DNA of 62,587 nucleotides. Source: an uncultured Porphyromonadaceae bacterium. Its GTDB lineage: Bacteria > Bacteroidota > Bacteroidia > Bacteroidales > Muribaculaceae. The notes under the pieces were generated by a model, which was given only the letters and a program-made list of their open reading frames with translations, was not told the DNA's origin and made no database searches. The stretch lies in NCBI GenBank assembly GCA_900550395.1, contig URSD01000011.1:1-62587 (forward strand). Direction: 5' to 3'. Positions 50,015-58,537 of this stretch are shown here, piece by piece. A program made the translations under genes and the position numbers. How positions within the stretch are numbered: position 1 is the stretch's first letter; each line of letters opens with the position of its first letter.

Positions 50015-50731
50015 TCAGAATTCAGAACCGGCACGGTTGCGGCTGAACAGCGACAGCAGCACATAGAGCAGGATGGTCCATGCGAAACCGCTTACGCCGT
50101 AGAACACCACGAACGCCACCGCTGCGATAACAATCACATAGCGCAGGAAGTTCTCGCGCAGGTCGAAGTTCTTGAACTTGAGGGAGAACATGCGCACATC
50201 GCTCACCATAGCCAGCGACACGAGCGCTATGAGCACCATCATCACGCCGGTGCCGGGATAGCCGTAAGAGGCAGTCCAGCCGCACATGCCTATCCAGAAG
50301 ATGGCGTTGGCCGGAATAGGCAGACCGCGGAAAGTGGTGGCCTGACGCGTGTCGATATTGAACTTGGCGAGGCGCAGGGCGCCCATTGCCGGAATAAACA
50401 GGGCGAAATAGCACAGCCACGCACATTCGGCATGCTCCAGCATCACGTTGAGCACAAGCATGCCGGGCGCCACGCCGAAGCTCACAAGGTCGCTCAGCGA
50501 GTCCAGCTCCTTGCCCAGGGCCGAATAGGCGCGCAGGGCACGCGCGGCGGCGCCGTCGCAGAAATCGAACACGGCAGCCGCGCCTATCATGATGAAGGCC
50601 CATTGCAGGCCGGTGAGGCCGCCTATGACGTCGGTATGGCGGAAAGCGAACACCAATGCCATACAGCCACTCAGCAGATTGAGCAGCGTGATGGTGTTAG
50701 GTATGCAGCTGATGATTTTTCTCATTGTCAC
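50015..50731 (-). CDS. pssA: CDP-diacylglycerol-serine O-phosphatidyltransferase
   Basis: 238 residues, multi-pass. The CDP-alcohol phosphotransferase motif DG(x)2AR(x)8G(x)3D(x)3D is intact in DGAAARALRAYSALGKELDS LSD. Membrane helices include LLSGCMALVFAF, GVMMVLIALVSLAMV and FAWTILLYVLLSLF. It makes phosphatidylserine from CDP-diacylglycerol and serine, the step before Psd. Four-base overlap with psd. Confidence 0.96.
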   Translation of the reverse strand: MTMRKIISCIPNTITLLNLLSGCMALVFAFRHTDVIGGLTGLQWAFIMIGAAAVFDFCDGAAARALRAYSALGKELDSLSDLVSFGVAPGMLVLNVMLEHAECAWLCYFALFIPAMGALRLAKFNIDTRQATTFRGLPIPANAIFWIGMCGWTASYGYPGTGVMMVLIALVSLAMVSDVRMFSLKFKNFDLRENFLRYVIVIAAVAFVVFYGVSGFAWTILLYVLLSLFSRNRAGSEF

Positions 50732-51405
50732 TTGCGCGGGGGATTGAGGCGGGCCACCTGCGTCACGCCGCCGGTGGTATGGTCGCCCAGCTTGACAAGA
50801 ATATCCGAACCCACCGGCACGAAGATGTCGACACGTGAGCCGAATTTAATGAATCCGAGATGGTCCTCGATGGACGCCTCTATGCCGGGCTGCGCGTATG
50901 TGACGATACGCCGCGCCACAGCGCCGGCTATCTGACGCACCACCACGAGCTGACCCTCCGGGGTGCGTATCACCACCGTGGCGCGCTCGTTGTCGGTACT
51001 CGATTTCGGGAGCCATGCAGCCTGGAAGCGGCCCTTGCTGTGGTCGGTGTATATCACCTCGCCGTCTACCGGAAACCAGTTTGCATGCACGTTGAAAAGA
51101 TTCATGAACACCGAAATCTGCACGGCGGGACCATGCAGATACTCATGCTCCACAGTCTCCTCCAGAGCCACGATCTTACCGTCGGCGCTGGCAACGACCG
51201 CGTTTTCAGGATTGCCGAGGAACTTGCGGCGCGGCGAACGGAAAAAGTTCACCATAATGAGGTAAAGCGTGGCACTGACGGCCGTTACGACTCCGCTTGC
51301 CACCGGGCATCCGCCCCAAATCCATAATGGCACATTGATGCACAGCAGCACTATCAGTGCCACTATCAGTATGTTTACGCCCTCATGGTGCAGTTTCACT
51401 CTCAT
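50728..51405 (-). CDS. psd: Phosphatidylserine decarboxylase (proenzyme)
   Basis: 225 residues. Two hydrophobic helices near the N-terminus (ILIVALIVLLCINVPLWIWG; VVTAVSATLYLIMVNFF). The catalytic region contains VHANWFPVDGEVIYTDHSKG and the autocleavage site GS in LGFIKFGSRVDIFVPVGSDI, which generates the pyruvoyl group. It produces phosphatidylethanolamine. First gene of the psd-pssA-DUF4834-DUF2461 operon. Confidence 0.95.
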   Translation of the reverse strand: MRVKLHHEGVNILIVALIVLLCINVPLWIWGGCPVASGVVTAVSATLYLIMVNFFRSPRRKFLGNPENAVVASADGKIVALEETVEHEYLHGPAVQISVFMNLFNVHANWFPVDGEVIYTDHSKGRFQAAWLPKSSTDNERATVVIRTPEGQLVVVRQIAGAVARRIVTYAQPGIEASIEDHLGFIKFGSRVDIFVPVGSDILVKLGDHTTGGVTQVARLNPPRK

Positions 51406-51518
51406 GTATCTTCTTACATTTGAAATGCAAAGTTAATCTATTTTCTCGTAAAGGCAAATTTTTTATCCATTATTCACATTCATTCCGTCACGAACGTCCC
51501 GAACGAACGTTCCTAAAT

Positions 51519-52640
51519 TCAGATGCCAAAGCGAATAAGGTCCCGGCAGCCGGAACGAACTTCCTCAATTATCTCATGGCATCTGTTCTCCGGAATCTTG
51601 ATTTTCGTACCCACGGCCATAAAGTCGGACAGACCGGGACGTCCCGTGCCGTTGACCGACGTCGCATGCTCGCCATTGTAACCTTCGGCGCAGAATGTTA
51701 GGTCATACGCCGGGGCAAGCCGCCAGCGCCATTTTGCCGTCTCGACATCGCGGACAACATAGAAACTGAAGTTCTTGCAATGGTCATCCTTGTTGTCGGT
51801 AAGGTAATTGAACACCATGCGGCGATACATCTGCTCCACATCCTCACGGCTTTGTGTCAGAAATCCTGTGAGCGCAAGCAGATTGGAATAATCCATGAAC
51901 GGCTCACGAAGCGACAGACACAGAAGACCGCCGGCCGTAGCCGTGTGCAGGCGGTTGCCCTCACTGTCTATATCAAATCTGCGCGAAGCAAAATAGCGGC
52001 CGTTTACAAGACGGAAATCGGGCACAATGATTCCGCATTCCCTTGCTGTTTCGTTATACTTGTATTCCTGGATGCCTATGTCGGCCGGGTCGTAAGTATG
52101 CCGGAATTTGATGATCCAATGCCCGTCGGTATCCGAAAAGACAGCCTTGGGCCTCGCGCCGCCGCTGTTGCCGCTGTTATAGAGCAACAGCCCGGCATCA
52201 CCGTCCTGCTGCTCTTTCAGCACCTCGAGAGCAATCTGCTGAAGCATATCGAAATCGCTTATTGCCTCCTCACGTACCACATTCACCGACGGCTCGTATG
52301 TGAGCGCGCCCATACCTCTGTCGCCAACAAGGGCGAGACGATCCATCGACGACAGTTCGGAATCATCTATGCCCTTGCGAAGCAAAGCTTTATGAAGGAG
52401 ATAGCGCCCGTAGCCGTCGGGCAGACTGTCCTCAAAAATTCCGAAGTTTCCATAAAACGGCTGTGGCCGGGCGACAAATATCCCCGGCTTCAGAGGCAGC
52501 TCAAGCGGAGAAATACTGAATCCTTCGACAAGCCACGCCTTGTCGTATTCAAAACAATTCAGCCGGCCATCGGGCGAAAGAGACAACAGACCCACTCTCT
52601 GTCCGCGAAACATAACTTGCAGTCTGACGGTCTTCTTCAT
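51519..52640 (-). CDS. hipA: HipA-type serine/threonine kinase toxin (module 2)
   Basis: 373 residues. N-terminal HipA domain (VRLQVMFRGQRVGLLSLSPD GRLNCFEYD), FGIFEDSLPDGYGRYLLHKA, glycine-rich loop YNSGNSGGARPKAVF, catalytic loop NYLTDNKDDHCKNFSFYVV and LAPAYDLTFCAEGYNG. Divergent from module 1 (14467-15747) with a shorter C-terminus, so the two are unlikely to be a recent duplication. The start overlaps its hipB by four bases. Confidence 0.92.
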   Translation of the reverse strand: MKKTVRLQVMFRGQRVGLLSLSPDGRLNCFEYDKAWLVEGFSISPLELPLKPGIFVARPQPFYGNFGIFEDSLPDGYGRYLLHKALLRKGIDDSELSSMDRLALVGDRGMGALTYEPSVNVVREEAISDFDMLQQIALEVLKEQQDGDAGLLLYNSGNSGGARPKAVFSDTDGHWIIKFRHTYDPADIGIQEYKYNETARECGIIVPDFRLVNGRYFASRRFDIDSEGNRLHTATAGGLLCLSLREPFMDYSNLLALTGFLTQSREDVEQMYRRMVFNYLTDNKDDHCKNFSFYVVRDVETAKWRWRLAPAYDLTFCAEGYNGEHATSVNGTGRPGLSDFMAVGTKIKIPENRCHEIIEEVRSGCRDLIRFGI

Positions 52641-52996
52641 TTCCTCTTATTTTTGGGGTACGCGCGTTTGTCACCGCTTTTGCTGCGGATCATATCAAGT
52701 TCCTCCATAGTGTCGAATTTCGACGCGCCGAACAGGTTTTTCACCTCGGCAGTATAGCCCAGAGCCACAGCCAGGCGGACGAGCGACTCAAATGATATCA
52801 GGCCCTTCTGCTCGAAGCGCGCCACCGTGGACAGCGGCACGCCCGAAAGCTCGGCTACGCGCCGGCGGGTAATATTTTTCTCGACACGCCGCTTGCGGAA
52901 ATTCTCGGCTACCTGGCGCGCAATGTCATCGGCATTATCCAAAGTATAGCCTTCCAATAATGCTAACAGATTATCACTATTCGCGCTTTGCATCAT
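52637..52996 (-). CDS. hipB: HipB-type XRE antitoxin (module 2)
   Basis: 119 residues from ATG 52996 (MMQSANSDNLLALLEGYTLD); a 45-codon extension upstream would cross the promoter. The HTH at about 30-90 reads ARQVAENFRKRRVEKNITRR RVAELSGVPLSTVARFEQKG, and the tail is basic (SKSGDKRAYPKNKRK). Same length as the module-1 antitoxin. A TATCATGATA palindrome lies at 53008-53017, between the -7 box and the start, and may be its operator. Confidence 0.9.
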   Translation of the reverse strand: MMQSANSDNLLALLEGYTLDNADDIARQVAENFRKRRVEKNITRRRVAELSGVPLSTVARFEQKGLISFESLVRLAVALGYTAEVKNLFGASKFDTMEELDMIRSKSGDKRAYPKNKRK

Positions 52997-53017
52997 AATA
53001 CTGCTAATATCATGATA

Positions 53018-53049
53018 CAAATATACACAATATTTCCGACATATACAAA
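53018..53049 (-). promoter_or_regulatory. hipBA-2 promoter
   Basis: On the minus strand TTTG (53046-53049) and TATATTTG (53018-53025) are separated by 20 nt. The predicted start falls near the palindrome TATCATGATA (53008-53017), which would suit autorepression by HipB. Confidence 0.65.
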
Positions 53050-53073
53050 CCCCGGTCCGCAAAAAGCGGCCCA

Positions 53074-53238
53074 CCCCTCTTGCCTCTAAACCACCTATAG
53101 ACTTACAGCATAGCGAGACACATATAGACATAAGGTCATAAGAAACAAAAGTTTTTTAATCCTTATGTCGCTTCTGACCTTATGTCCTTCTGTTTCTCAC
53201 CCTCCAAGGCCCCCTCTTACCTCTAAACTATAAACTCT
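53074..53238. repeat. Repeat cluster between hipB-2 and the transglutaminase-like gene
   Basis: Two GGTAAGAGGGG-type motifs in minus orientation (53074-53105 with one change, 53205-53238) enclose a block with GACATAAGGTCATAAG, AAACAAAAGTTTTTTAATCC and CTGACCTTATGTCC, whose arms are inverted repeats of each other (ACATAAGGTCA / TGACCTTATGT). The right-hand motif starts at the stop codon (TAG) of the gene ending at 53242. Confidence 0.6.
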
Positions 53239-53241
53239 AAA

Positions 53242-54699
53242 CTATTTTTTCAAAAGAATAGCCTCGGCGCGGCTGCCGTCCACACCGCGCATCTGCCGGC
53301 CCACAGGCGCACCGATATAAGTCGGGTCGCACACCAGGAAGCGGCGGCCGTCCACCGTCATGGCATCGCCCTCCGCGTCGTCGCCGAAGCATACGGCCGT
53401 GGCAAGATGGCCCGGATAGTACACCAGCGCCACCTCCAGGCCCAACAGATCGCGCACAAGGCGCGAGAAAAGGATGGAACGGTCCTCGCAGTCGCAGTAG
53501 GGATAATACAGCGTCTCCTCGGCAAAGAAAGCCCGGTCGCCGCCCCACACCTTGTCGTCGTACTCATACACCAGCCCCGTCTGCACCCAGTTCAGGAGCC
53601 GCTGCGCGGCCTCCAGCGGCGTCAGCCCCTCCAGCCGCGGTCGCAACCCGGCATACAGCGCCTCCGACGTGGCGCGCGAGAAAGGCGCTTCGGCGCAGAT
53701 GGCCCATTTCGTCATCGGGTCGTGGTCCACGGCCGACGCCGGATAGCCGTTGTAGAACTCCACGAGCTGCTGCGGCACGCTGGCCGAGGCCACTACGTCG
53801 GCATAGCGCTTCGACTTTATCTCCCTCGGTTCCGACATGCCGCCGCCAAGGTCCTGCTCCTGCGCGATCAGAAGCGACAGCGGCTTCTCGCCCTCGAAGC
53901 TCATCGGGCATATACTCAGCGACTCGGCCTTGGAGCCGTAGGGATACAGGCTGAGGCCGTCGACATAGAAATACGGCGTGTCGAACACCGAATGGCGGCT
54001 GCCGTAAAGCAGCACCAGCCGCCCGCCGGAGTCGATGGCGAGACGCATCTGATAGCCCGACTGACAGAACAGGAACGCCGTCACGAACAGGCCGGCGTCG
54101 GCATCGCCGCAATATTCGCGCCCCAGGCGGTCGAGAAATTGCAGATAGGCCCAGTCGCAGAGCCGGTAGCGCAGTCGCGCCTCCAGACAGTCGCGCAACG
54201 CATTGTCCATGCCTGGCGTACATAGGGCGTTCCAGTCGCGCGACAGCCGGTCGGCAGTCACCGGCCCTCCTCCGCGCAACTTTGCCTCCGGAGGCATACG
54301 CACGCCGCAGCGCAGTCCGTAGAAATCGAACTCGAACCGGTCCGCCCCGGCCGGCGTCTCCCTCACGGGCTCCACAGGCATGGGCTGCGGGGGCTCCTCT
54401 ACGACAGGCACCTCGCGCGGCGTCACCTCCACGGGCTTGACCGGTGCCGCATTGCCGTCGTATACTACCGGCGGCACACGCTTGTACTTGTCGCGCGACG
54501 GCACAGCCGGCCGCGCGCTGTAGTCCTGCCACACCGTCTTCAGGAATTCGGCATACTGCGCGTTGCACTCGCGCCGGAACGAGTCGTAGCGCTCGTTCAC
54601 GCCGCGCCGGAATGCCTCGTACTCCTCCGCCGGCGTCTGCGCCACGGCAACGGCAGCCGACAGCACGGCGACAGAAAGCGCGGCAAGACGGATGTTCAT
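53242..54699 (-). CDS. Secreted papain/transglutaminase-fold protein
   Basis: 485 residues with signal peptide MNIRLAALSVAVLSAAVAVA. A coiled N-terminal part (EEYEAFRRGVNERYDSFRRE) and a Pro-rich linker (about 85-115) lead to the body. The C-terminal domain has a transglutaminase-like triad: Cys404 (YPYCDCEDRSILFSRL), His431 (YYPGHLATAV) and Asp458 (FLVCDPTY). These folds act as proteases or amide-bond-forming enzymes. Last gene of the caspase operon, seven bases after the 145-residue gene. The stop lies in a post-stop repeat. Substrate unknown. Confidence 0.82.
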   Translation of the reverse strand: MNIRLAALSVAVLSAAVAVAQTPAEEYEAFRRGVNERYDSFRRECNAQYAEFLKTVWQDYSARPAVPSRDKYKRVPPVVYDGNAAPVKPVEVTPREVPVVEEPPQPMPVEPVRETPAGADRFEFDFYGLRCGVRMPPEAKLRGGGPVTADRLSRDWNALCTPGMDNALRDCLEARLRYRLCDWAYLQFLDRLGREYCGDADAGLFVTAFLFCQSGYQMRLAIDSGGRLVLLYGSRHSVFDTPYFYVDGLSLYPYGSKAESLSICPMSFEGEKPLSLLIAQEQDLGGGMSEPREIKSKRYADVVASASVPQQLVEFYNGYPASAVDHDPMTKWAICAEAPFSRATSEALYAGLRPRLEGLTPLEAAQRLLNWVQTGLVYEYDDKVWGGDRAFFAEETLYYPYCDCEDRSILFSRLVRDLLGLEVALVYYPGHLATAVCFGDDAEGDAMTVDGRRFLVCDPTYIGAPVGRQMRGVDGSRAEAILLKK

Positions 54700-54706
54700 G
54701 GCGTAA

Positions 54707-55144
54707 TTATTTGCGGATACTTACGTTTTCTGCTACAATCTCCGTCTGCTCCCGGTCCTGAATGTTGCCGATCTTGATTTTGAACGTCGCGCCTTTTGCA
54801 AGCGAGGCGGATGGAAATGTCAGCTGGAATTTCTCGAATTCCTCGTCGCTGATAGGCTTTACCGCGCTGGGTATCTTCTTGTCTTCGTTCCAGCCGGTCA
54901 GTTCACCCTTCACTCCCTCCGGATCTTTGGCTGTATACAGGACACAATCTTCAAAAGAGATATTATAGCTAAAACGGCTGAACTGCTTGACCTGAATGTA
55001 CACGACAGTTTTACCGTCGACCACATCCACTTTCTCGATTTTGAACGAGAAAGGCTTCTGGTCAAACTTATAGTTGACTTTCATAGGCTTTGCCTGCACA
55101 GCGAGCATAATGCAAAGCATGATGATGGTAAAAAAAGTTCTCAT
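54707..55144 (-). CDS. Small secreted protein of the caspase operon
   Basis: 145 residues with a signal peptide (MRTFFTIIMLCIMLAVQA). The mature part is beta-rich (FSFKIEKVDVVDGKTVVYIQ, FSYNISFEDCVLYTAKDPEG, LTFPSASLAKGATFKIKIGN), like an Ig-like or lipocalin-sized domain. One Cys only. No family recognised. 19 bases after the caspase-like gene. Confidence 0.72.
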   Translation of the reverse strand: MRTFFTIIMLCIMLAVQAKPMKVNYKFDQKPFSFKIEKVDVVDGKTVVYIQVKQFSRFSYNISFEDCVLYTAKDPEGVKGELTGWNEDKKIPSAVKPISDEEFEKFQLTFPSASLAKGATFKIKIGNIQDREQTEIVAENVSIRK

Positions 55145-55163
55145 TTCTATTTCTTACTTCATG

Positions 55164-56504
55164 TTAATTCAGTTTCCAGTTTTTCCAGTCAGCCCCGACA
55201 TTCTGCGACGGGCTGACAGAAGGAGTCTGCGACTTTCCGTTGACGACAATGGATTTGCGCTGCACATTCTCACGCAGATAGTCGGCGAGTTCGCCGAGGC
55301 TCACCGCCCCTTTGGTTTCCTTGAGCTTTTTGAGCAGATAATACGTGAAGAGTCCGTGATTCTTTTCCATGTAGGGATAAGCGGTCTCGTCGCCCTGCGC
55401 CGAGGTCATGACAACCATATTGCCCGCCGGGGCAGCCGACTTGGCCTTGATAGCCACGCCGCGCGCCGATGCGAGCATGCCCTCGCCGCGGTTAGAGCCG
55501 CTGAAACATGCGTCGAGAAGCACCACAGTCTTCCTCGACGGCAACGAGCCTATAGTCTCATAGAAATCCTTCAGGCTGTAGCATGTGGTGAGGTCGGCGC
55601 TGTAACCGTCGACCGGCAGCAGATACGCATCTCTGGACTCCTCGTCGGGTATGCCGTGACCTGCATAGTAGACGATAAACGACGCGTCGCCACCGTAGGC
55701 CTCCGCAATCTGCTTCATCAGATTAATCTCGCGGCGGATATTGTTCAGGGTGGCATTCTTTACCACATGTACGTTGGTCGACGGGAGCCCGAGGGTCTTA
55801 GTGCAGTAAGCTGCCAGCACTTCGCCGTCGTTCAGTGCGTTCGGCACTTTGGCTACGTCCTGATAGTCCTCATTGGCTATAATCAGCGCAAAGGTATTTT
55901 CGCGCACCGTGCGGGTGGTTGGAATTGCTTCGTCTACATCCGACTTGGGAGCAGCAGGCGCCGGTTTCTGAGCCGTGCGCCCAACGGGCTGCGGCTGCGT
56001 CGCCGCCTGTGTCTTAGGCGCGGCGGAATTGCGCCTCGTCGGCGACGTCTTCGGCGCGGTTGCCGGCTTCAACGGCTGTTTGGACGCGCTCTGATTGTAC
56101 AGGCTGATGATGTCCGGAATCTCCGTGCCGTCATGTTTGCGCTCATAGCGGGCCGTCCATTCCCTCGCCTTGGCCTCATTGGCCGCCACGCCTATACCAT
56201 CGCTGTAGCAGTGCGCAAGGCTTTGCATCGCCGGCGCAAAGCCGCGCTCGGCGGCCCGCCGGTACATACCAAAGGCTTTCTCCGCATCAGCATCAAAGCC
56301 CAGACCGAACTCATAGCACACGCCCATGTAGTACTGCGCCGTGACGTCGTTCACCGCCGCAGCTTTCTTAAGCTGAAGGATGCCCTGCTCCGTAGCGCCG
56401 TCACGAAGCAGCGCGAAAGCCTCCTCCGTGGTTCGGTTGATAGTGTAGGCCGCGGCACACTGCATACATATAGCCGCAGCACATAACGTTAACAGCCGTT
56501 GCAT
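55164..56504 (-). CDS. Secreted caspase-like (C14) protease with Sel1 repeats
   Basis: 446 residues: signal peptide (MQRLLTLCAAAICMQCAAA), Sel1/TPR-like repeats at about 24-120 (AQYYMGVCYEFGLGFDADAE, APAMQSLAHCYSDGIGVAAN), a Pro/Ala/Lys-rich linker (about 140-195) and a caspase-fold domain (about 200-446). The catalytic dyad is His283 in IVYYAGHGIPDEESRD and Cys333 in VVLLDACFSGSNRGE, both intact. Other fold landmarks: FALIIANEDYQDVAKVPNAL NDGEVLAAYC. C14 proteins cleave after Arg/Lys or Asp depending on the clade. Export suggests action in the periplasm. Middle gene of the operon running from 59215 to 53242. Confidence 0.9.
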   Translation of the reverse strand: MQRLLTLCAAAICMQCAAAYTINRTTEEAFALLRDGATEQGILQLKKAAAVNDVTAQYYMGVCYEFGLGFDADAEKAFGMYRRAAERGFAPAMQSLAHCYSDGIGVAANEAKAREWTARYERKHDGTEIPDIISLYNQSASKQPLKPATAPKTSPTRRNSAAPKTQAATQPQPVGRTAQKPAPAAPKSDVDEAIPTTRTVRENTFALIIANEDYQDVAKVPNALNDGEVLAAYCTKTLGLPSTNVHVVKNATLNNIRREINLMKQIAEAYGGDASFIVYYAGHGIPDEESRDAYLLPVDGYSADLTTCYSLKDFYETIGSLPSRKTVVLLDACFSGSNRGEGMLASARGVAIKAKSAAPAGNMVVMTSAQGDETAYPYMEKNHGLFTYYLLKKLKETKGAVSLGELADYLRENVQRKSIVVNGKSQTPSVSPSQNVGADWKNWKLN

Positions 56505-56587
56505 AATTCAGGTGATTTACAAGTATATCCGTGCCGGCCTGTTATACGGCCGACACGGAAGTCGTTACTATGTCGTTATCACAAGGA

Positions 56588-57646
56588 TCAGTCATTGTCG
56601 AAGCGCGACAGGTCGGGCGTCTTCATGTACTTCATGTTGCGCCACAACACGTCGGAACCATCGAAAACAATTTCCTTTTTGTAATATGTCTCGTCGTAAC
56701 TGTCGAACAGCACGGCAGCCATACCGCCGGTGGCAAGAGTGGCGAATGTGGCGAACAGAGCCTTGCCCAGGTTCATGCCTTTCTTCTTAGTCACCCATGT
56801 GGCGCCGAGATTGAACTCGCCCTTCTTGTAGTTTCCTACCCAGTCGCACACGATGACCGGCGACTTGTCCTGCTCGAATTCAAAAGGAGAGTCAGCCTTG
56901 ATGTGTACCTTGGCGGCCTCCGTCTTCTTCACGCCAAAACCGCGCTTCTGCTTCTTGGTAAGTTCCTGAGGCATTTCCACATAGTAGGGTGCGAGATATA
57001 CATCGCTCACCCATGTGGAGATAGATACCGGCGTCCACTCCTCGGAACGTTTGTTGAATGAATAGGCTATAGAGGCGCCGATATTGCTCACGCTCTCGTC
57101 CTCGGTGAGGTGACGCGTGGCCGTGCCAAGATATTCCTTGCCCTTGGGGTCGGCGTTGAGCGACTCGTTCACAAGCTCGTTGATAAGCGTCAGCAGACGC
57201 TCCTCATACTCCGAGAAGTTGCCGGACGGGCTTTCCGTCGTCGAGTATTTGCCGTATATTCCACCTGCAAGATTGCAGATGAAAGTCTCGTTCTGATTTC
57301 CGCCCGTACTCGGTGCTATCGACTTGAACTCGTCAATGGATGTCGAAGACTTGGCCTTGGATGCCTTCTTCTCGTTCTGCTCCTTGTCGTACATGGGATA
57401 CGACGAGCCGTTGTTCACAAGGAAGCACTGCGACAGGTCGATGAAGATTGTCTTGTTGGTTTTGTTAATGGCCCACAACTGCTCATTGTAGATTTCAAAC
57501 TTCACATTTTCATCCTCGTAGATACTGTTGGCCGGCGAATACGCCATAACAAGAGCCACGCGGTATTTGGTTTCCTTTGAATTCGATGCTCCGGCTACGC
57601 AAGCAAATGCGCAGATAAGAGCTATCAGTACACTGAATCTTTTCAT
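56588..57646 (-). CDS. Secreted protein of unknown function in the caspase operon
   Basis: 352 residues with signal peptide MKRFSVLIALICAFACVAGA. The first part is beta-rich (RVALVMAYSPANSIYEDENV KFEIYNEQLWAINKTNKTIF), later SIAYSFNKRSEEWTPVSIST WVSD, and a hydrophobic segment near 305-325 (LGKALFATFATLATGGMAAV LF) that may insert in a membrane. I recognise no family. Four bases after the DUF4384 gene, then an 83-base gap to the caspase gene. Confidence 0.75.
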   Translation of the reverse strand: MKRFSVLIALICAFACVAGASNSKETKYRVALVMAYSPANSIYEDENVKFEIYNEQLWAINKTNKTIFIDLSQCFLVNNGSSYPMYDKEQNEKKASKAKSSTSIDEFKSIAPSTGGNQNETFICNLAGGIYGKYSTTESPSGNFSEYEERLLTLINELVNESLNADPKGKEYLGTATRHLTEDESVSNIGASIAYSFNKRSEEWTPVSISTWVSDVYLAPYYVEMPQELTKKQKRGFGVKKTEAAKVHIKADSPFEFEQDKSPVIVCDWVGNYKKGEFNLGATWVTKKKGMNLGKALFATFATLATGGMAAVLFDSYDETYYKKEIVFDGSDVLWRNMKYMKTPDLSRFDND

Positions 57647-57650
57647 TTTT

Positions 57651-58532
57651 CTATTTTGATATAGTGATTGGTTTATATATTATCTGTAAATCGGGGTCTG
57701 CAGTCTGCACTCCGGCGCGCCACTTCTCGAAGTCGGCCAACGGCAGCTGCCGGGGAAGCCGGGCGTCCGCACGCTGCGTGACCGTCTTCACGACCTCATT
57801 CGGAGAGAATACAAGAACTATCTCGTTACGGTCCGGCACCTTGCCGCCGCTGAAGGTCATAGTGTACTCGTCCACGACATCACGTTCCTGCGGCGCGGCA
57901 GCTGCCGAGAAAAACACGTAGGACCTGTCATGCTCAACACGCCGTGCGCCCTCGCTCGAACCGCTGTAAGGCAACAGACAGAACACCTCGTCGCTGACAT
58001 GGTCCACCAGATACACCAGCAGATAGCCGTCGACAGGCGACATGAACTCCAGGAACAGATCATCGCCGCTGCGGAATTCATCGTCTTCAAAACGCGACTC
58101 CGTGCCGTTGCGCAGCACACGGGCCTCCAGGGCTATGCTGCTGCGCGACAGCTCGCGCGCACGGCCCTTGACCGATACCGTGACAACGAGCATGTCCTGA
58201 TCGTAAACAATCTTGTACTCCGGCTCGCCGATGGTTTCCAGCCACTGCCCGCGCACCTGGCTCATGCCGTGCGAGAACATATCCACGTTAGATTCCGTGC
58301 CGCTGTTCACCACACGTGTCGATGTAGACTGGCTGACAAGAGTGCCGAACACATCGGCCATGGCCTGTATCTTGGCGCGTTCGAGTGCCGTCCGCTTGGC
58401 TTCGGCCGGTGATTCCAGAGCCGTGGCATGATAGGTGTATGTAGCCGACACCGTCTGCACACGCGGGGATTTAGCATGCACGGCGGTCGCGGCCACGCAC
58501 AGCAGGAGACACAGAACCAAGCGCCGCATCAT
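57651..58532 (-). CDS. DUF4384 secreted protein
   Basis: 293 residues with signal peptide (MMRRLVLCLLLCVAATAVHA). Residues about 25-135 resemble LPP20/FlgT-like domains (ATYTYHATALESPAEAKRTA, LERAKIQAMADVFGTLV). From about 140 the DUF4384 part reads FRSGDDLFLEFMSPVDGYLL, VYLVDHVSDEVFCLLPYSGS and EIVLVFSPNEVVK. DUF4384 domains frequently occur with caspase-like proteases and are thought to be sensory or adaptor modules. Five bases after the LPP20-like gene. Confidence 0.88.
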   Translation of the reverse strand: MMRRLVLCLLLCVAATAVHAKSPRVQTVSATYTYHATALESPAEAKRTALERAKIQAMADVFGTLVSQSTSTRVVNSGTESNVDMFSHGMSQVRGQWLETIGEPEYKIVYDQDMLVVTVSVKGRARELSRSSIALEARVLRNGTESRFEDDEFRSGDDLFLEFMSPVDGYLLVYLVDHVSDEVFCLLPYSGSSEGARRVEHDRSYVFFSAAAAPQERDVVDEYTMTFSGGKVPDRNEIVLVFSPNEVVKTVTQRADARLPRQLPLADFEKWRAGVQTADPDLQIIYKPITISK

Positions 58533-58537
58533 GGCAG

